Below, in pieces: positions 51,529 to 60,345 of a stretch of 64,000 nucleotides of DNA. The first letter of the stretch is position 1. Each line of letters begins with the position of its first letter. Both the position numbers and the translations under genes were made by a program. Under the pieces are notes generated by a model. It ran no database searches and was not told the origin of the DNA. It saw only the letters and a program-made list of their open reading frames with translations. Source of the stretch: UBA7378 sp049611805 (GTDB lineage Bacteria > Pseudomonadota > Alphaproteobacteria > RS24); NCBI GenBank assembly GCA_049611805.1, contig JBMZAX010000010.1, positions 1 to 64,000 of the forward strand, written 5' to 3'.

Positions 51529-52524
51529 ATGAGTCTCAACGCCACCAAAGTCGCCGTCACCCGTCGCTTGCCCGCCGATATTGAAGAGCGCATGGGCGAG
51601 TTATTCGACACGCGCTTCAACCAGACAGATGCGGCCTTGTCACGCCGGGAGCTTGGCGAATTAATGGCCGCCCATGATGTTCTGGTGCCGACAGTGGCCG
51701 ATGTGATTGACGGTGAGCTGATAAATGCCGCGGGCGCGCAGCTCAAGCTGATCGCGAATTTCGGCAATGGCACGGACAATATTGATGTCGACGCGGCGCA
51801 TGCGCGCGGCATTACCGTCACCAACACACCCAGCGTGCTGACCGAAGACACCGCCGATATGGTGATGGCGCTTATTCTGGCCGTGCCGCGGCGTCTGGTC
51901 GAGGGCGACCGCCTCATCCGCAAGCCGGGCAGTTTCAAGGGCTGGTCGCCGACATGGATGCTGGGACGGCGTCTGGCGGGCAAACGTCTGGGCATTATCG
52001 GCATGGGACGCATCGGCCAGGCCGTGGCGCGGCGCGCGCGCGTGTTCGGGCTGGAGGTGTTTTATCACAATCGCAACCGGCTTCACGCCGATGTGGAAGC
52101 CGAAACCGGTGCAACCTATGTCGACAGTCTCGACCGCATGCTGCGCAAAGTCGATATTGTGTCGGTCAATTGCCCGCATACGCCGGCAACCTATCATTTG
52201 CTGTCGGCGCGGCGTCTGGGATTATTGCCGCCGCATGCAACGCTCATTAACACAAGTCGCGGCGAAGTGATTGACGAGGGCGCACTGGCCGATGCGCTGA
52301 GCGCCGGGCGTTTGGGCGGTGCGGGGCTTGATGTGTTCGAGCGCGAACCTGCGGTCAATCCGCGTCTGTTGGAACTGGAAAATGTGGTTTTGCTGCCGCA
52401 TATGTCGTCTGCCACAATGGAGAGCCGGCAGAGCATGGGCGAAAAAGTCATTATCAATATCAAAACATTTGCCGACGGCCACCGCCCGCCCGATTGGGTA
52501 TTGCCGTCAGATGCGCGTTTTTAG
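51529..52524 (+). CDS. D-isomer 2-hydroxyacid dehydrogenase (glyoxylate/hydroxypyruvate reductase-like)
   Basis: 331 residues of the NAD(P)-dependent D-2-hydroxyacid dehydrogenase family. LIANFGNGTDNIDVDAA lies in the N-terminal domain and GKRLGIIGMGRIGQAVARRA is the Rossmann GxGxxG. The catalytic residues are Arg (NTSRGEVIDEGAL), Glu (GLDVFEREP) and His (LLPHMSSATMESR). The pattern is nearest glyoxylate/hydroxypyruvate reductases, but substrate is an inference. The ATG at 51529 is taken over an in-frame 51487 start. It is convergent with moeB, overlapping by four bases. Confidence 0.93.
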   Translation: MSLNATKVAVTRRLPADIEERMGELFDTRFNQTDAALSRRELGELMAAHDVLVPTVADVIDGELINAAGAQLKLIANFGNGTDNIDVDAAHARGITVTNTPSVLTEDTADMVMALILAVPRRLVEGDRLIRKPGSFKGWSPTWMLGRRLAGKRLGIIGMGRIGQAVARRARVFGLEVFYHNRNRLHADVEAETGATYVDSLDRMLRKVDIVSVNCPHTPATYHLLSARRLGLLPPHATLINTSRGEVIDEGALADALSAGRLGGAGLDVFEREPAVNPRLLELENVVLLPHMSSATMESRQSMGEKVIINIKTFADGHRPPDWVLPSDARF

Positions 52525-53306
52525 CCGTCAGTCGCGGTGCCGTTGAGCGGATTGGCCGGATCCCATGCCAGCTTGACCGTGCGCGCGCGCCCGCTTAACC
52601 CGTCAAAAATCAGCACCTTGCCGGCCAGACTGTCGCCGCTTCCGGTAATTTCCTTGAGGATTTCCAGCGCCTGCAATGACCCGATAATGCCGGCCAGCGC
52701 ACCCACCGTGCCCAGCGTGGCGCAAGTGTCGGCGTCTTCATCAGCATCCGGTGCGGTCGGCACCAGCGAGCGGTAGCACGGCAAAGGCACATCATCATCG
52801 TCGCGCAACCATGGTTTGAAAGTTGCCACCTGCCCGTCAAATTGCCCGACCGCGCCCGACACAAGCGTTTTGCGGGCGTGAAAACACGCATCATTGACGA
52901 TATAGCGGGTTTCGAAATTATCGCACCCGTCGGCTATCAGGTCATATTGGCCGACCAGCGCGTCTATATTTTCTGCCGTCACGCGCAGCGGATGGCAGAC
53001 AATCTCCACATCCGGATTGAGAGCCTTGAGGCGGGCGGCGGCCGCATCCACTTTGCGCGCGCCAATATCTTGCGTCTCGAACAGGATCTGGCGCTGCAGG
53101 TTTGACAGATCGACACAATCATCATCCACCAAACCCAGCGTGCCGACGCCCGCGGCGGCGAGATATTGCGCCAGCGGATTGCCCAGCCCGCCCATGCCGA
53201 CAATCAGCACGCGCGCGCGCAACAAAGCCTGCTGCCCCGCCCCGCCAATTTCCTTGAGCAGAATATGGCGCTTATAGCGGTCAAGCTGGGTTGGGGTGAG
53301 CGTCAA
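52521..53306 (-). CDS. MoeB/ThiF-family sulfur-carrier adenylyltransferase, zinc cysteines mostly lost
   Basis: 261 residues. The E1-like nucleotide-binding core is clear: RYKRHILLKEIGGAGQQALL, VLIVGMGGLGNPLAQYLAAAG, LVDDDCVDLSNLQRQILF (adenylation), DGCDNFETRYIVND. The Cys-containing DTCATLG matches the catalytic-loop Cys of MoeB. Of the four zinc cysteines usual in MoeB (CxxC and a C-terminal CxxC), only the first remains: here PCYRS instead of PCYRC, and DPANPLNG at the C-terminal site. It adenylates the C terminus of MoaD or ThiS; which one cannot be told here, since no moaD, moaE or this gene is in the window. Confidence 0.88.
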   Translation of the reverse strand: MTLTPTQLDRYKRHILLKEIGGAGQQALLRARVLIVGMGGLGNPLAQYLAAAGVGTLGLVDDDCVDLSNLQRQILFETQDIGARKVDAAAARLKALNPDVEIVCHPLRVTAENIDALVGQYDLIADGCDNFETRYIVNDACFHARKTLVSGAVGQFDGQVATFKPWLRDDDDVPLPCYRSLVPTAPDADEDADTCATLGTVGALAGIIGSLQALEILKEITGSGDSLAGKVLIFDGLSGRARTVKLAWDPANPLNGTATDG

Positions 53307-53314
53307 TTTCTCTC

Positions 53315-54292
53315 CTAAAGACCCTCAAACAGCGCGGTTGAGAGATAGCGTTCGGCAAAGCTCGGCAAAATAATCACGATATTTTTCTGCGCCATATCCG
53401 GACGACTGCCAATCTCCAGCGCCGCGGCGACCGCGGCCCCCGAACTGATGCCGCCGGGAATGCCCTCGACGCGCGCGAGTTTGCGCGCCGTCTCGAAAGC
53501 AGTTTCATTGCCGATGGTCAGCACTTCGTCGATAAGCTCGGACTGCATATTGCCGGGCACAAAGCCCGCGCCGATGCCCTGAATTTTATGCGGCCCCGGC
53601 GTGCCGCCCGACAATATCGGGCTGTCTTCGGGTTCAACCGCAATCATTTTCAGCGCGCCATTGCGGGCCTTCAAAACACTGCCCACACCGGTGAAGGTGC
53701 CGCCCGTGCCCACGCCCGAAATAATGACATCGACATTGCCTTGCGTGTCATTCCATATTTCTTCCGCCGTCGTGACGCGGTGAATTTGCGGGTTGGCCGG
53801 ATTGTCAAATTGCTGGGGCATAACCCAATCGGGATTTTCCGCCAGCAATTCTTCGGCGCGCGCAATCGCGCCCTTCATGCCTTTTTCGGCGGGGGTCAAT
53901 TCCAGTTCGGCACCCAAGAGCAACAGCATTTTACGCCGTTCCAGCGACATGCTTTCCGGCATGCACAAAATCAGCCGATAGCCTTTTGCCGCGCAGGCAA
54001 AGGCCAGCGCAATGCCGGTATTGCCCGACGTCGGCTCGATAATGACGCTGTTGGCGGCCAGCCTATTGTCATTTTCAAGCGCCTCTATCATGGCAACGCC
54101 AATGCGGTCTTTGACGCTGGCAATCGGATTGAAAAATTCAAGCTTGGCAAGCAAATTTGTATCCACCCCATGTTCTGCCGCCATGCGCGACAGGCTGACA
54201 AGCGGCGTGTTGCCAATCGTCTCGGTAATCGAATTATAAATGCGTCCGCGTCCGACGGGTTCTGTATTTTGGTCTTTCTGGGTCATCGCCAT
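53315..54292 (-). CDS. cysK: Cysteine synthase (O-acetylserine sulfhydrylase)
   Basis: 325 residues, PLP enzyme of cysteine synthesis from O-acetylserine and sulfide. PLP Lys in FNPIASVKDRIGVAM, the TSGNTGIALAFACAAKGY substrate loop, GVGTGGTFTGVG phosphate loop and GISSGAAVAAAL are all present. Start at 54292, or at the Met two codons in. It lies eight bases upstream of moeB and 18 bases after the Rrf2 regulator, both on the same strand, consistent with local control of cysteine/sulfur-transfer genes by Rrf2 (inference). Confidence 0.97.
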   Translation of the reverse strand: MAMTQKDQNTEPVGRGRIYNSITETIGNTPLVSLSRMAAEHGVDTNLLAKLEFFNPIASVKDRIGVAMIEALENDNRLAANSVIIEPTSGNTGIALAFACAAKGYRLILCMPESMSLERRKMLLLLGAELELTPAEKGMKGAIARAEELLAENPDWVMPQQFDNPANPQIHRVTTAEEIWNDTQGNVDVIISGVGTGGTFTGVGSVLKARNGALKMIAVEPEDSPILSGGTPGPHKIQGIGAGFVPGNMQSELIDEVLTIGNETAFETARKLARVEGIPGGISSGAAVAAALEIGSRPDMAQKNIVIILPSFAERYLSTALFEGL

Positions 54293-54310
54293 CTCCTAAC
54301 CGTCCATAGG

Positions 54311-54745
54311 CTAAATTGTGAAATTATCCGGTTGCTGATCCGGTTGATCAATGCCGGTGCATAAATCCGCGATTGTGATGCCGTCCATTTCCGCGTCTAT
54401 GGCGCGCTGCAACCGGCTGCACAGGGGCGCAATAATCTGCTGACCCAAAGGCGAGTTGAAATGCTCCGCCGTTTCCTCGCCTTCAAGCGCTTCAATCACG
54501 GTAATCACTTCCTTGACGGAGATGCGGCGGCGTTCGCGCGCCAGCCGGTAGCCGCCTCTGGGCCCGCGCACACCGCGCAAGATATTGGCGCGCACCAGCG
54601 CCTGCATGACCTGTTCCAGATAGCGCTGCGGCACGCCTTGGCGTTTGGTGATTTCGCGCGCCTGCACGGGGTCGGGGCGCGCATGCAGGGCGACGTCGAC
54701 CACCGCTTCCAGAGCCAGCAATGATTTGCGCGATAAGGTCAGCAT
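54311..54745 (-). CDS. Rrf2-family transcriptional regulator
   Basis: 144 residues. HTH: KSLLALEAVVDVALHARPD, REITKRQGVPQRYLEQVMQAL, VRANILRGVRGPRGGYRLAR. IscR-type regulators carry three clustered cysteines for a 2Fe-2S cluster; this protein has only two, far apart (APLCSRL and ADLCTG), so it is not an IscR-type cluster sensor by sequence. An alternative, seen in Rrf2 regulators of cysteine metabolism such as CymR, is partner- or metabolite-based control, and its place directly upstream of cysK fits. The ATG at 54745 starts the family region; an in-frame extension upstream overlaps dut and is rejected. Confidence 0.88.
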   Translation of the reverse strand: MLTLSRKSLLALEAVVDVALHARPDPVQAREITKRQGVPQRYLEQVMQALVRANILRGVRGPRGGYRLARERRRISVKEVITVIEALEGEETAEHFNSPLGQQIIAPLCSRLQRAIDAEMDGITIADLCTGIDQPDQQPDNFTI

Positions 54746-54752
54746 GGCAAAG

Positions 54753-55220
54753 CTACTCCTTCGCCGCCACGCCGGTCGAGCCGAAACCGCCCGCGCCGCG
54801 CGCGGTGTCGTCAAGGCTTGCGACCGGCTCAATCGCCACTTGTAAAACCGGCGCGACAATCATCTGGGCAATGCGCATGCCGCGCGTGATTTCAAAATCT
54901 TCCTGACCCAGATTGATCAGAATAATTTTGATCTCGCCGCGATAGTCGCTGTCGATGGTGCCGGGCGCATTGACAAGGCCCAGGCCGTGCTTGAGCGCGA
55001 GCCCTGAGCGCGGCCTGATTTGCGCCTCAAAACCGGGCGGTATCGCCATGGCAAAGCCGGTGGGCACAAGTTCGCGCGCGCCCGGTTTCAGTGTCAGCGG
55101 CGCGTCTTCGGGCACGGCGGCGCGCAAATCCATACCGGCGGCCTCGGCCGTTTCGTAAGACGGCAGCGGCAGGTCTTCCCCATGGGGCAATTGCATTAAT
55201 TGTGCGGTAATTTGGCTCAT
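54753..55220 (-). CDS. dut: dUTP diphosphatase
   Basis: 155 residues; trimeric dUTPase. AAGMDLRAAVPED is motif 1, RPRSGLALKHGLGLVNAPGTIDSDYRGE covers motifs 2-3 (stated as pieces: RPRSGLALKHG and NAPGTIDSDYRGEI), RIAQMIVAPV is motif 4 and the C-terminal RGAGGFGSTG is motif 5. It prevents uracil incorporation into DNA. Start overlaps the coaBC stop by four bases; the common coaBC-dut pair. Confidence 0.97.
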   Translation of the reverse strand: MSQITAQLMQLPHGEDLPLPSYETAEAAGMDLRAAVPEDAPLTLKPGARELVPTGFAMAIPPGFEAQIRPRSGLALKHGLGLVNAPGTIDSDYRGEIKIILINLGQEDFEITRGMRIAQMIVAPVLQVAIEPVASLDDTARGAGGFGSTGVAAKE

Positions 55221-56443
55221 TTGGCTGGCACCTGTTTTTCGTCTTGCAGCGCCGCGCCGATACGCGCGGTCAGGCGCGCGGCAATGTCTGTTTTACTCAT
55301 TTTTTCCCATGTCTCTTCGCCGTCACCTGACACCAGATGCACCGTATTCATGTCACCGCCCAAGACGCCCGTTTCCGGCGCGACATTATTGGCGACAATC
55401 CAGTCACACCCTTTGCGCGCCAGCTTGTCGCGGGCATAGGTTTCAAGGTTTTCCGTCTCCGCCGCAAAGCCGACCACCAGCGCGGGTCGGCAGGGCCCCG
55501 CTTCGGACAGGCTGGCGAGAATATCGGGGTTTTCGACCAGTTGCAGGCCGGGCGCGCCGGTTTCCGATTTCTTCATTTTCTGCGCGGCCATATCGACCGG
55601 TCGCCAATCGGCAACAGCCGCCGTCATAATGGCGGCATCGACCGGCAAATGGTCTTCGCAGGCCGCCAGCATTTCCAGCGCCGTTTCAACCCGCGTGACA
55701 TTTACGCCTTTCGGGTCCTCAAGCTGTGTCGGCCCGCTCACGAGATGCGTCTCGGCGCCCGCCGCCGCCAGTGCCGCGGCGACGGCATAGCCCTGCTTGC
55801 CCGATGAGCGATTGGCAATATAGCGCACCGGATCGATCGGCTCATGTGTCGGCCCGGCGGTTACGAGAATTTTGCGTCCCGCAAGCGCGCCCGACGCCTG
55901 CGATATTTCACCGGAAAGTTCAGCCGCCACGCGCGCGGCAATCGCGTCGGGCTCCTGCATGCGTCCGGGGCCGAACTCGCCGCAGGCCATGTCGCCATCA
56001 TCCGGCTCCAAAACGCCGATGCCGTCAGCGACCAGCCGGGCAAGATTGCGCTGTGTGGCACTGTGCGTCCACATGCGTACATTCATGGCCGGGGCAATCA
56101 TCACCGGCTTGTCGGTTGCCAGCAGGGTCGTGCTTGCCAGATCATTGGCCGTGCCATGCGCCATGCGCGCCATAATATCGGCCGTGGCCGGTGCCACCAG
56201 AATAAGGTCGGCATCGCGCGATAGCTGGATATGGCCCATTTCGGCCTCATCCGTCAGGTCGAAGAGATTTTCATAAACCCGGTCGCCCGACACGCTCGCC
56301 AGCGATAGCGGCGCGACAAACTGGGCGGCTGCCGATGTCAGCAGGCAGCGCACGCCAAGCCCGTGATCGCGCAAGCGGCGCACCAGCTCCGGCGCTTTAT
56401 ATGCGGCAATGCCGCCGCCAATAATGAGTAATACGCGTTGCAT
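55217..56443 (-). CDS. coaBC: Bifunctional phosphopantothenoylcysteine decarboxylase / phosphopantothenate-cysteine ligase
   Basis: 408 residues in two halves for coenzyme A synthesis. CoaC half (flavoprotein): VLLIIGGGIAAYKAPELVRRL, ADLILVAPATADIMARMAHG, APAMNVRMW. CoaB half: ILVTAGPTHEPIDPVRYIANRSSGKQG (in pieces: TAGPTHEPIDPVRYI, NRSSGKQGYAVA) and VGFAAETENLETYARDKL. The ATG at 56443 is preferred, directly before the flavin fold; an in-frame ATG at 56473 adds ten residues. An 88-base gap separates it from ubiB. Confidence 0.96.
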   Translation of the reverse strand: MQRVLLIIGGGIAAYKAPELVRRLRDHGLGVRCLLTSAAAQFVAPLSLASVSGDRVYENLFDLTDEAEMGHIQLSRDADLILVAPATADIMARMAHGTANDLASTTLLATDKPVMIAPAMNVRMWTHSATQRNLARLVADGIGVLEPDDGDMACGEFGPGRMQEPDAIAARVAAELSGEISQASGALAGRKILVTAGPTHEPIDPVRYIANRSSGKQGYAVAAALAAAGAETHLVSGPTQLEDPKGVNVTRVETALEMLAACEDHLPVDAAIMTAAVADWRPVDMAAQKMKKSETGAPGLQLVENPDILASLSEAGPCRPALVVGFAAETENLETYARDKLARKGCDWIVANNVAPETGVLGGDMNTVHLVSGDGEETWEKMSKTDIAARLTARIGAALQDEKQVPAK

Positions 56444-56531
56444 GGGTTTTTTGCGCGAAATTCGCTCCCTCAAGTCCTCAAGTTTTACCGCAGTGGGAAA
56501 TTTTTACCATAAATTTTTGTAGTTTTTCAGA

Positions 56532-58079
56532 TTACCGCAAATGCAGCAATAGCGCAGCACCCGATAATGACAAGGCCAGCGACACGGCCAGCCAGACAAG
56601 GCGCGCAGATGTCGGCGTGGTTTTGGGCGGCGCGGCGGCTTCGCGCGCGGCCATGTCTTCAAGCGCGGCGCCCGCGCGTTCCAGTTGTGCCAAGGTTTCC
56701 GGCAGGCGCAGCGCGGCCTGCAGGCTAGGGCGCGCGGCTTCGGCAATGTCGCGGATGAGCGCCTCCGGGCCCAATTGCTTGCGTATCCATGTCGACACGA
56801 CCGGCTCGGCGGCTTCCCAGATATTGAGCGTCGGGTCAAAACTGCGCGCCACGCCCTCGACCGTCACCATGGTTTTTTGCAGCAGCAAAAGCTGCGGCTG
56901 GGTTGCCATGTCAAACTGATCGGTCACGTCAAACAGCTGGGTCAGCAGGCGCGACATGGATATCTCGGAGGCATCCAGATCGCGGATCGGCTCCCCGATA
57001 CTGCGCAGCGCTTGCGCAAAATCTTCGACGCTGTGGCGTTTGGGCACATAACCGGCTTCGAGATGCACGCGCGCCACTTTGCGGTAATCGCGGGTGATGA
57101 AGCCGTGCAATATCTCGGCAAGAAACCGCCGGCTGTCACTGTCGAGGCGGCCGGTAATGCCAAGGTCAATCCCGACAATCGTGCCGTCTTTGCGGATCAG
57201 CAAATTGCCCTGATGCATGTCGGCGTGAAAAAACCCGTCGCGCAGCGCATGGGTCAGAAAAATGCGGATAAGCCGCGTGGCGAGGTCGGGCAGGTCGAGC
57301 TTGGCGGCGCGCAGGGCATCAACATCCGATGCCGGTATGCCGTCTATCCAGTCCATGGTCAGCACGCGGCGGCCTGTGCCCTCCCACACAACATCTGGCA
57401 CGCAAAAACCCTCATCATTGCGCGCATTATAGGCCATCTCCTCAAGCGCGGCGGCCTCGCGGCGCAAATCGGTTTCGGCTTCGAGCGCGCGCGCCAGCGT
57501 GTCAATGGCGTCCACCGGTCGCAAGCGCCGCGCCGCGGGCATCAGTTTTTCAATCCAGCCCGCAATCACGCGGAAGGTCGCCAAATCGCGGGCAACTTTG
57601 CGGTCAATGCGGGGGCGCAAAATTTTCACCGCCAGCTTCGTGTCGGGCGCGCCGGTTTTATGCGCCTGATGCACTTGCGCAATGGAGGCGGCGGCAATGG
57701 CCGGGCCCATATTTTCAAAAACCTTTTCCGGCTCATCCAAATCGGAACCGATGATGCGGCGCACATCGGCTTCGGCGAAGGCGGGCAATCTGTCCTGCAA
57801 ATGCTGTAAATCGGCGGCCATTTGCAGGCCGATAATATCGGGCCGTGTGGCGAGAAACTGGCCGAGCTTGATATAGGTCGGCCCCAGCTTGCGAATGCGG
57901 TCGGACAGGGCGCGGCCGCGAATCCGGGCGTCAAATCGGGGTGCCCCGAAGGTTAAAAGCGCCCGAATGAGACGCAAAGCCAATGGCGCGCGTTCGTTGA
58001 AATCCGGCGGCAGCAGGGCGTCTTGCGCCAGCAATAGCCGCGCCATACGCAAAAACCGCAACAAGCGAAACGCCCCCAT
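56532..58079 (-). CDS. ubiB: UbiB-type protein kinase-like ubiquinone biosynthesis protein
   Basis: 515 residues of the ABC1/ADCK family. The KxGQ motif is seen in LGPTYIKLGQFLATRPDI, then QDRLPAF, VKILRPRI, LTMDWIDGI, ADMHQGNLLIRKDGTIVGIDLGITG (catalytic-loop and DFG-equivalent region, given in part: MHQGNLLI and GIDLG). The last 25 residues form a hydrophobic segment. It assists coenzyme Q synthesis; its N terminus adjoins ubiE by two bases. Confidence 0.95.
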   Translation of the reverse strand: MGAFRLLRFLRMARLLLAQDALLPPDFNERAPLALRLIRALLTFGAPRFDARIRGRALSDRIRKLGPTYIKLGQFLATRPDIIGLQMAADLQHLQDRLPAFAEADVRRIIGSDLDEPEKVFENMGPAIAAASIAQVHQAHKTGAPDTKLAVKILRPRIDRKVARDLATFRVIAGWIEKLMPAARRLRPVDAIDTLARALEAETDLRREAAALEEMAYNARNDEGFCVPDVVWEGTGRRVLTMDWIDGIPASDVDALRAAKLDLPDLATRLIRIFLTHALRDGFFHADMHQGNLLIRKDGTIVGIDLGITGRLDSDSRRFLAEILHGFITRDYRKVARVHLEAGYVPKRHSVEDFAQALRSIGEPIRDLDASEISMSRLLTQLFDVTDQFDMATQPQLLLLQKTMVTVEGVARSFDPTLNIWEAAEPVVSTWIRKQLGPEALIRDIAEAARPSLQAALRLPETLAQLERAGAALEDMAAREAAAPPKTTPTSARLVWLAVSLALSLSGAALLLHLR

Positions 58080-58081
58080 AT

Positions 58082-58876
58082 TTACACCTTCCAGCCGCAG
58101 TGAAGCGCGGCCACGCCACCGCTCAGGCGCTCAATGGCAACGCGCGAAAAACCTGCCGCGCGCAGCTCATCGGCAAAGGCTTCGGCGCGCGGAAATTGCC
58201 GAATGCTCTCAACCAGATATTGATAGGGCTCCGCATCGCCCGTCACCAGCCCGCCCAGCGGCGGGATGACACGAAATGAATAGGCGTCATAAGCCCGCGT
58301 CAAAAGCGCGCTTGGCAGGTGCGAAAATTCCAGACAGACGAAACGCCCGCTGGGTTTGAGTACCCGCCAAGCCTCGCGCAAAGCGTCGGCGCGGTGGGTG
58401 ACATTGCGAATGCCAAAAGCGACGGTGTAAATGTCCAGGCTGTTATCGGCCAAGGGCAAATGCTCGGCATTGCCGGTAATGAAAGACACATGCTCTCCGG
58501 ATTTTTCCGACCTTGCGCGCTTGGCCCCGACGCGCAGCATTTCGGTATTGGCGTCAATAACCTGCACGTTGAGCGGCGTGGCAATGCGCGCCGCCGCGCG
58601 CATGGCGCGAAAGGCGATATCACCCGTGCCGCCGGCAATATCGGCCATTTGCAGCGTGTCGTGCGAGGGATTGCGGCGCAGATATAAAACGTCCACCAGA
58701 CGCCGTTTCCAAGCGCGATGCAGCCCGCCCGACATCAGATCATTCATCAGGTCATAGCGCTCGGCAACCGTGTCAAAAACATCGCGCACAAGGGCTTGTT
58801 TTTGCTCGGTCGGCACCTGCCGGAAACCGAAATCCGTCAGCGCGGCGTCGGGCACATTTTTCTGGCTCTTCTCCAT
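58082..58876 (-). CDS. ubiE: Ubiquinone/menaquinone C-methyltransferase
   Basis: 264 residues, SAM-dependent. FDTVAERYDLMNDLMSGGLHRAWKR, ADIAGGTGDIAFRAMRAA (SAM loop), GIRNVTHRADALREAWRVLKPSGRFV and the C-terminal YQYLVESIRQFPRAEAFADE are diagnostic. It methylates the benzoquinol ring in ubiquinone synthesis. Start at 58876 diverges from mutM across 114 bases. It is the first gene of the minus-strand block ubiE-ubiB-coaBC-dut-rrf2-cysK-moeB. Confidence 0.96.
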   Translation of the reverse strand: MEKSQKNVPDAALTDFGFRQVPTEQKQALVRDVFDTVAERYDLMNDLMSGGLHRAWKRRLVDVLYLRRNPSHDTLQMADIAGGTGDIAFRAMRAAARIATPLNVQVIDANTEMLRVGAKRARSEKSGEHVSFITGNAEHLPLADNSLDIYTVAFGIRNVTHRADALREAWRVLKPSGRFVCLEFSHLPSALLTRAYDAYSFRVIPPLGGLVTGDAEPYQYLVESIRQFPRAEAFADELRAAGFSRVAIERLSGGVAALHCGWKV

Positions 58877-58990
58877 GCCCGCGACGATAGCCGAAACGCG
58901 GTGTTCTGGCTATAACCGGCGCGCGTTTCCGGTTTTATGTCGCGGGCTTGGCGATGGCGCGCGCCGTCGCAAAAAGCTATAATTTTGCCC

Positions 58991-59872
58991 ATGCCCGAAT
59001 TACCCGAAGTCGAAACAGTGCGGCGCGGTCTGGCACCGCATATGGAAGGGCGCGTCATCCGCTCGGTGAAGCTGGCGCGCGCCGATTTGCGCTTTCCGTT
59101 TCCCCCCGATTTCGCGGCACGGCTGACGGGTGCGCGCATTCAAAGCCTGTCGCGGCGCGCCAAATATTTGCTTGCCCGTATCCAGCCTGTCGGCGCGCCG
59201 GAACATTTATGGCTGAGCCATCTCGGCATGAGCGGCCGGTTTCAGGTTTACCCCGCCACTGCGCCCGCGCCCGACCGGCTTGCAAATTACAAGCATGGCC
59301 TCGCCGATGCGGTTGCGCAAAAACATGTCCATGTCACCCTCGATCTGGATGATGCGACGCGCATCACCTATGCCGATCCGCGCCGTTTCGGATTTATGGA
59401 TTTGACGCCGGCATCCGCCACATCGCGCTTTCTGGCCGATTTGGGGCCGGAGCCGACAGGCAATGAATTTGACGCCGATTATTTTCTGGCCGCCTGCGCC
59501 GGTCGCCAAAGCCCGATAAAGGCGGTGCTGCTTGACCAGAAAATTATTGCCGGGCTGGGCAATATATATGTTTGCGAGGCGTTGTTTCGCGCCGGCATCA
59601 GCCCGCGGCGAAAAGCGGCAAATCTGGGGCCTGTCAGGGTTGCGCGGCTGGTACCGGCAATTCGTGATGTGCTGGGCGCGGCGATTGCGGCCGGAGGCTC
59701 CAGCTTGCGCGATTTTGCCGATAGCGACGGCAAGCTGGGCTATTTCCAACATGGTTTTGCGGTTTATGACCGCGCCGGTGCGCCCTGTACGACAAACGGA
59801 TGCAATGCTAAAATAATTCGTATCGTTCAGTCCGGACGGTCGAGTTTTTATTGTCCGGCTTGCCAGCGTTAG
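58991..59872 (+). CDS. mutM: Formamidopyrimidine-DNA glycosylase
   Basis: 293 residues; removes 8-oxoguanine from DNA. MPELPEVETVRRGL supplies the catalytic Pro2 and Glu3 after Met removal. SHLGMSGRF, DPRRFGFMDL and GLGNIYVCEALFRAG (helix-two-turn-helix) follow. The C-terminal zinc finger is C-x4-C then FYCPACQR, a spacing common in alphaproteobacteria. The ATG at 58991 is required by the Pro-Glu N terminus. Confidence 0.97.
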   Translation: MPELPEVETVRRGLAPHMEGRVIRSVKLARADLRFPFPPDFAARLTGARIQSLSRRAKYLLARIQPVGAPEHLWLSHLGMSGRFQVYPATAPAPDRLANYKHGLADAVAQKHVHVTLDLDDATRITYADPRRFGFMDLTPASATSRFLADLGPEPTGNEFDADYFLAACAGRQSPIKAVLLDQKIIAGLGNIYVCEALFRAGISPRRKAANLGPVRVARLVPAIRDVLGAAIAAGGSSLRDFADSDGKLGYFQHGFAVYDRAGAPCTTNGCNAKIIRIVQSGRSSFYCPACQR

Positions 59873-59880
59873 GAGACGAC

Positions 59881-60300
59881 ATGGCAAAAAAATGCCTCTT
59901 TATTTTGGTTATTGGCTGGCTGGCAGGCGCGGGGCTTTCTCCGGCTTTGGCGCGCGACGCTTATTTGTCGCTGGCACCGGATATTCCTCTGGCCCCCGGC
60001 CTCACGGAATTTGACGGCGGGCAATTGGTTTTTGACAAGCCGGAGGGGCGCATTGTGCGCATTGAGACCGAACGCCGTGAAACACAAGGCGCAAGGGACG
60101 GGGTGCGCGCCTTTTACCGCGAAACCCTGCCCAATTTGGGATGGCAGCTCAGTAACGCCAATAATGCCGGCGACAATAATGGCGACAACAATAATGGCGA
60201 CAATGTATTGACTTTTCAAAGGGGAGGCGAGACCTTGCTGATTACAATGCAAGGTGATCGCGTCGTGTTCAAACTGTCGCCATTTGCACAAAGCGACTGA
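59881..60300 (+). CDS. Small secreted protein of unknown function
   Basis: 139 residues. A signal peptide (MAKKCLFILVIGWLAGAG then LSPALARDA, cleavage after ALA) opens a mature protein of about 115 residues, with an Asn-Gly-Asp low-complexity stretch (NNAGDNNGDNNNGDN) coded by imperfect tandem repeats at 60157-60200. The segment GVRAFYRETLPNLGWQL recalls short periplasmic domains seen beside mutM in alphaproteobacteria. No function can be assigned. It starts eight bases after mutM and ends 45 bases before the enoyl-CoA hydratase. Confidence 0.75.
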   Translation: MAKKCLFILVIGWLAGAGLSPALARDAYLSLAPDIPLAPGLTEFDGGQLVFDKPEGRIVRIETERRETQGARDGVRAFYRETLPNLGWQLSNANNAGDNNGDNNNGDNVLTFQRGGETLLITMQGDRVVFKLSPFAQSD

Positions 60301-60345
60301 CAGCGTTGAGGGCCCCCTATTGGCGGGGCGAGAGAGGGTGAAGCT

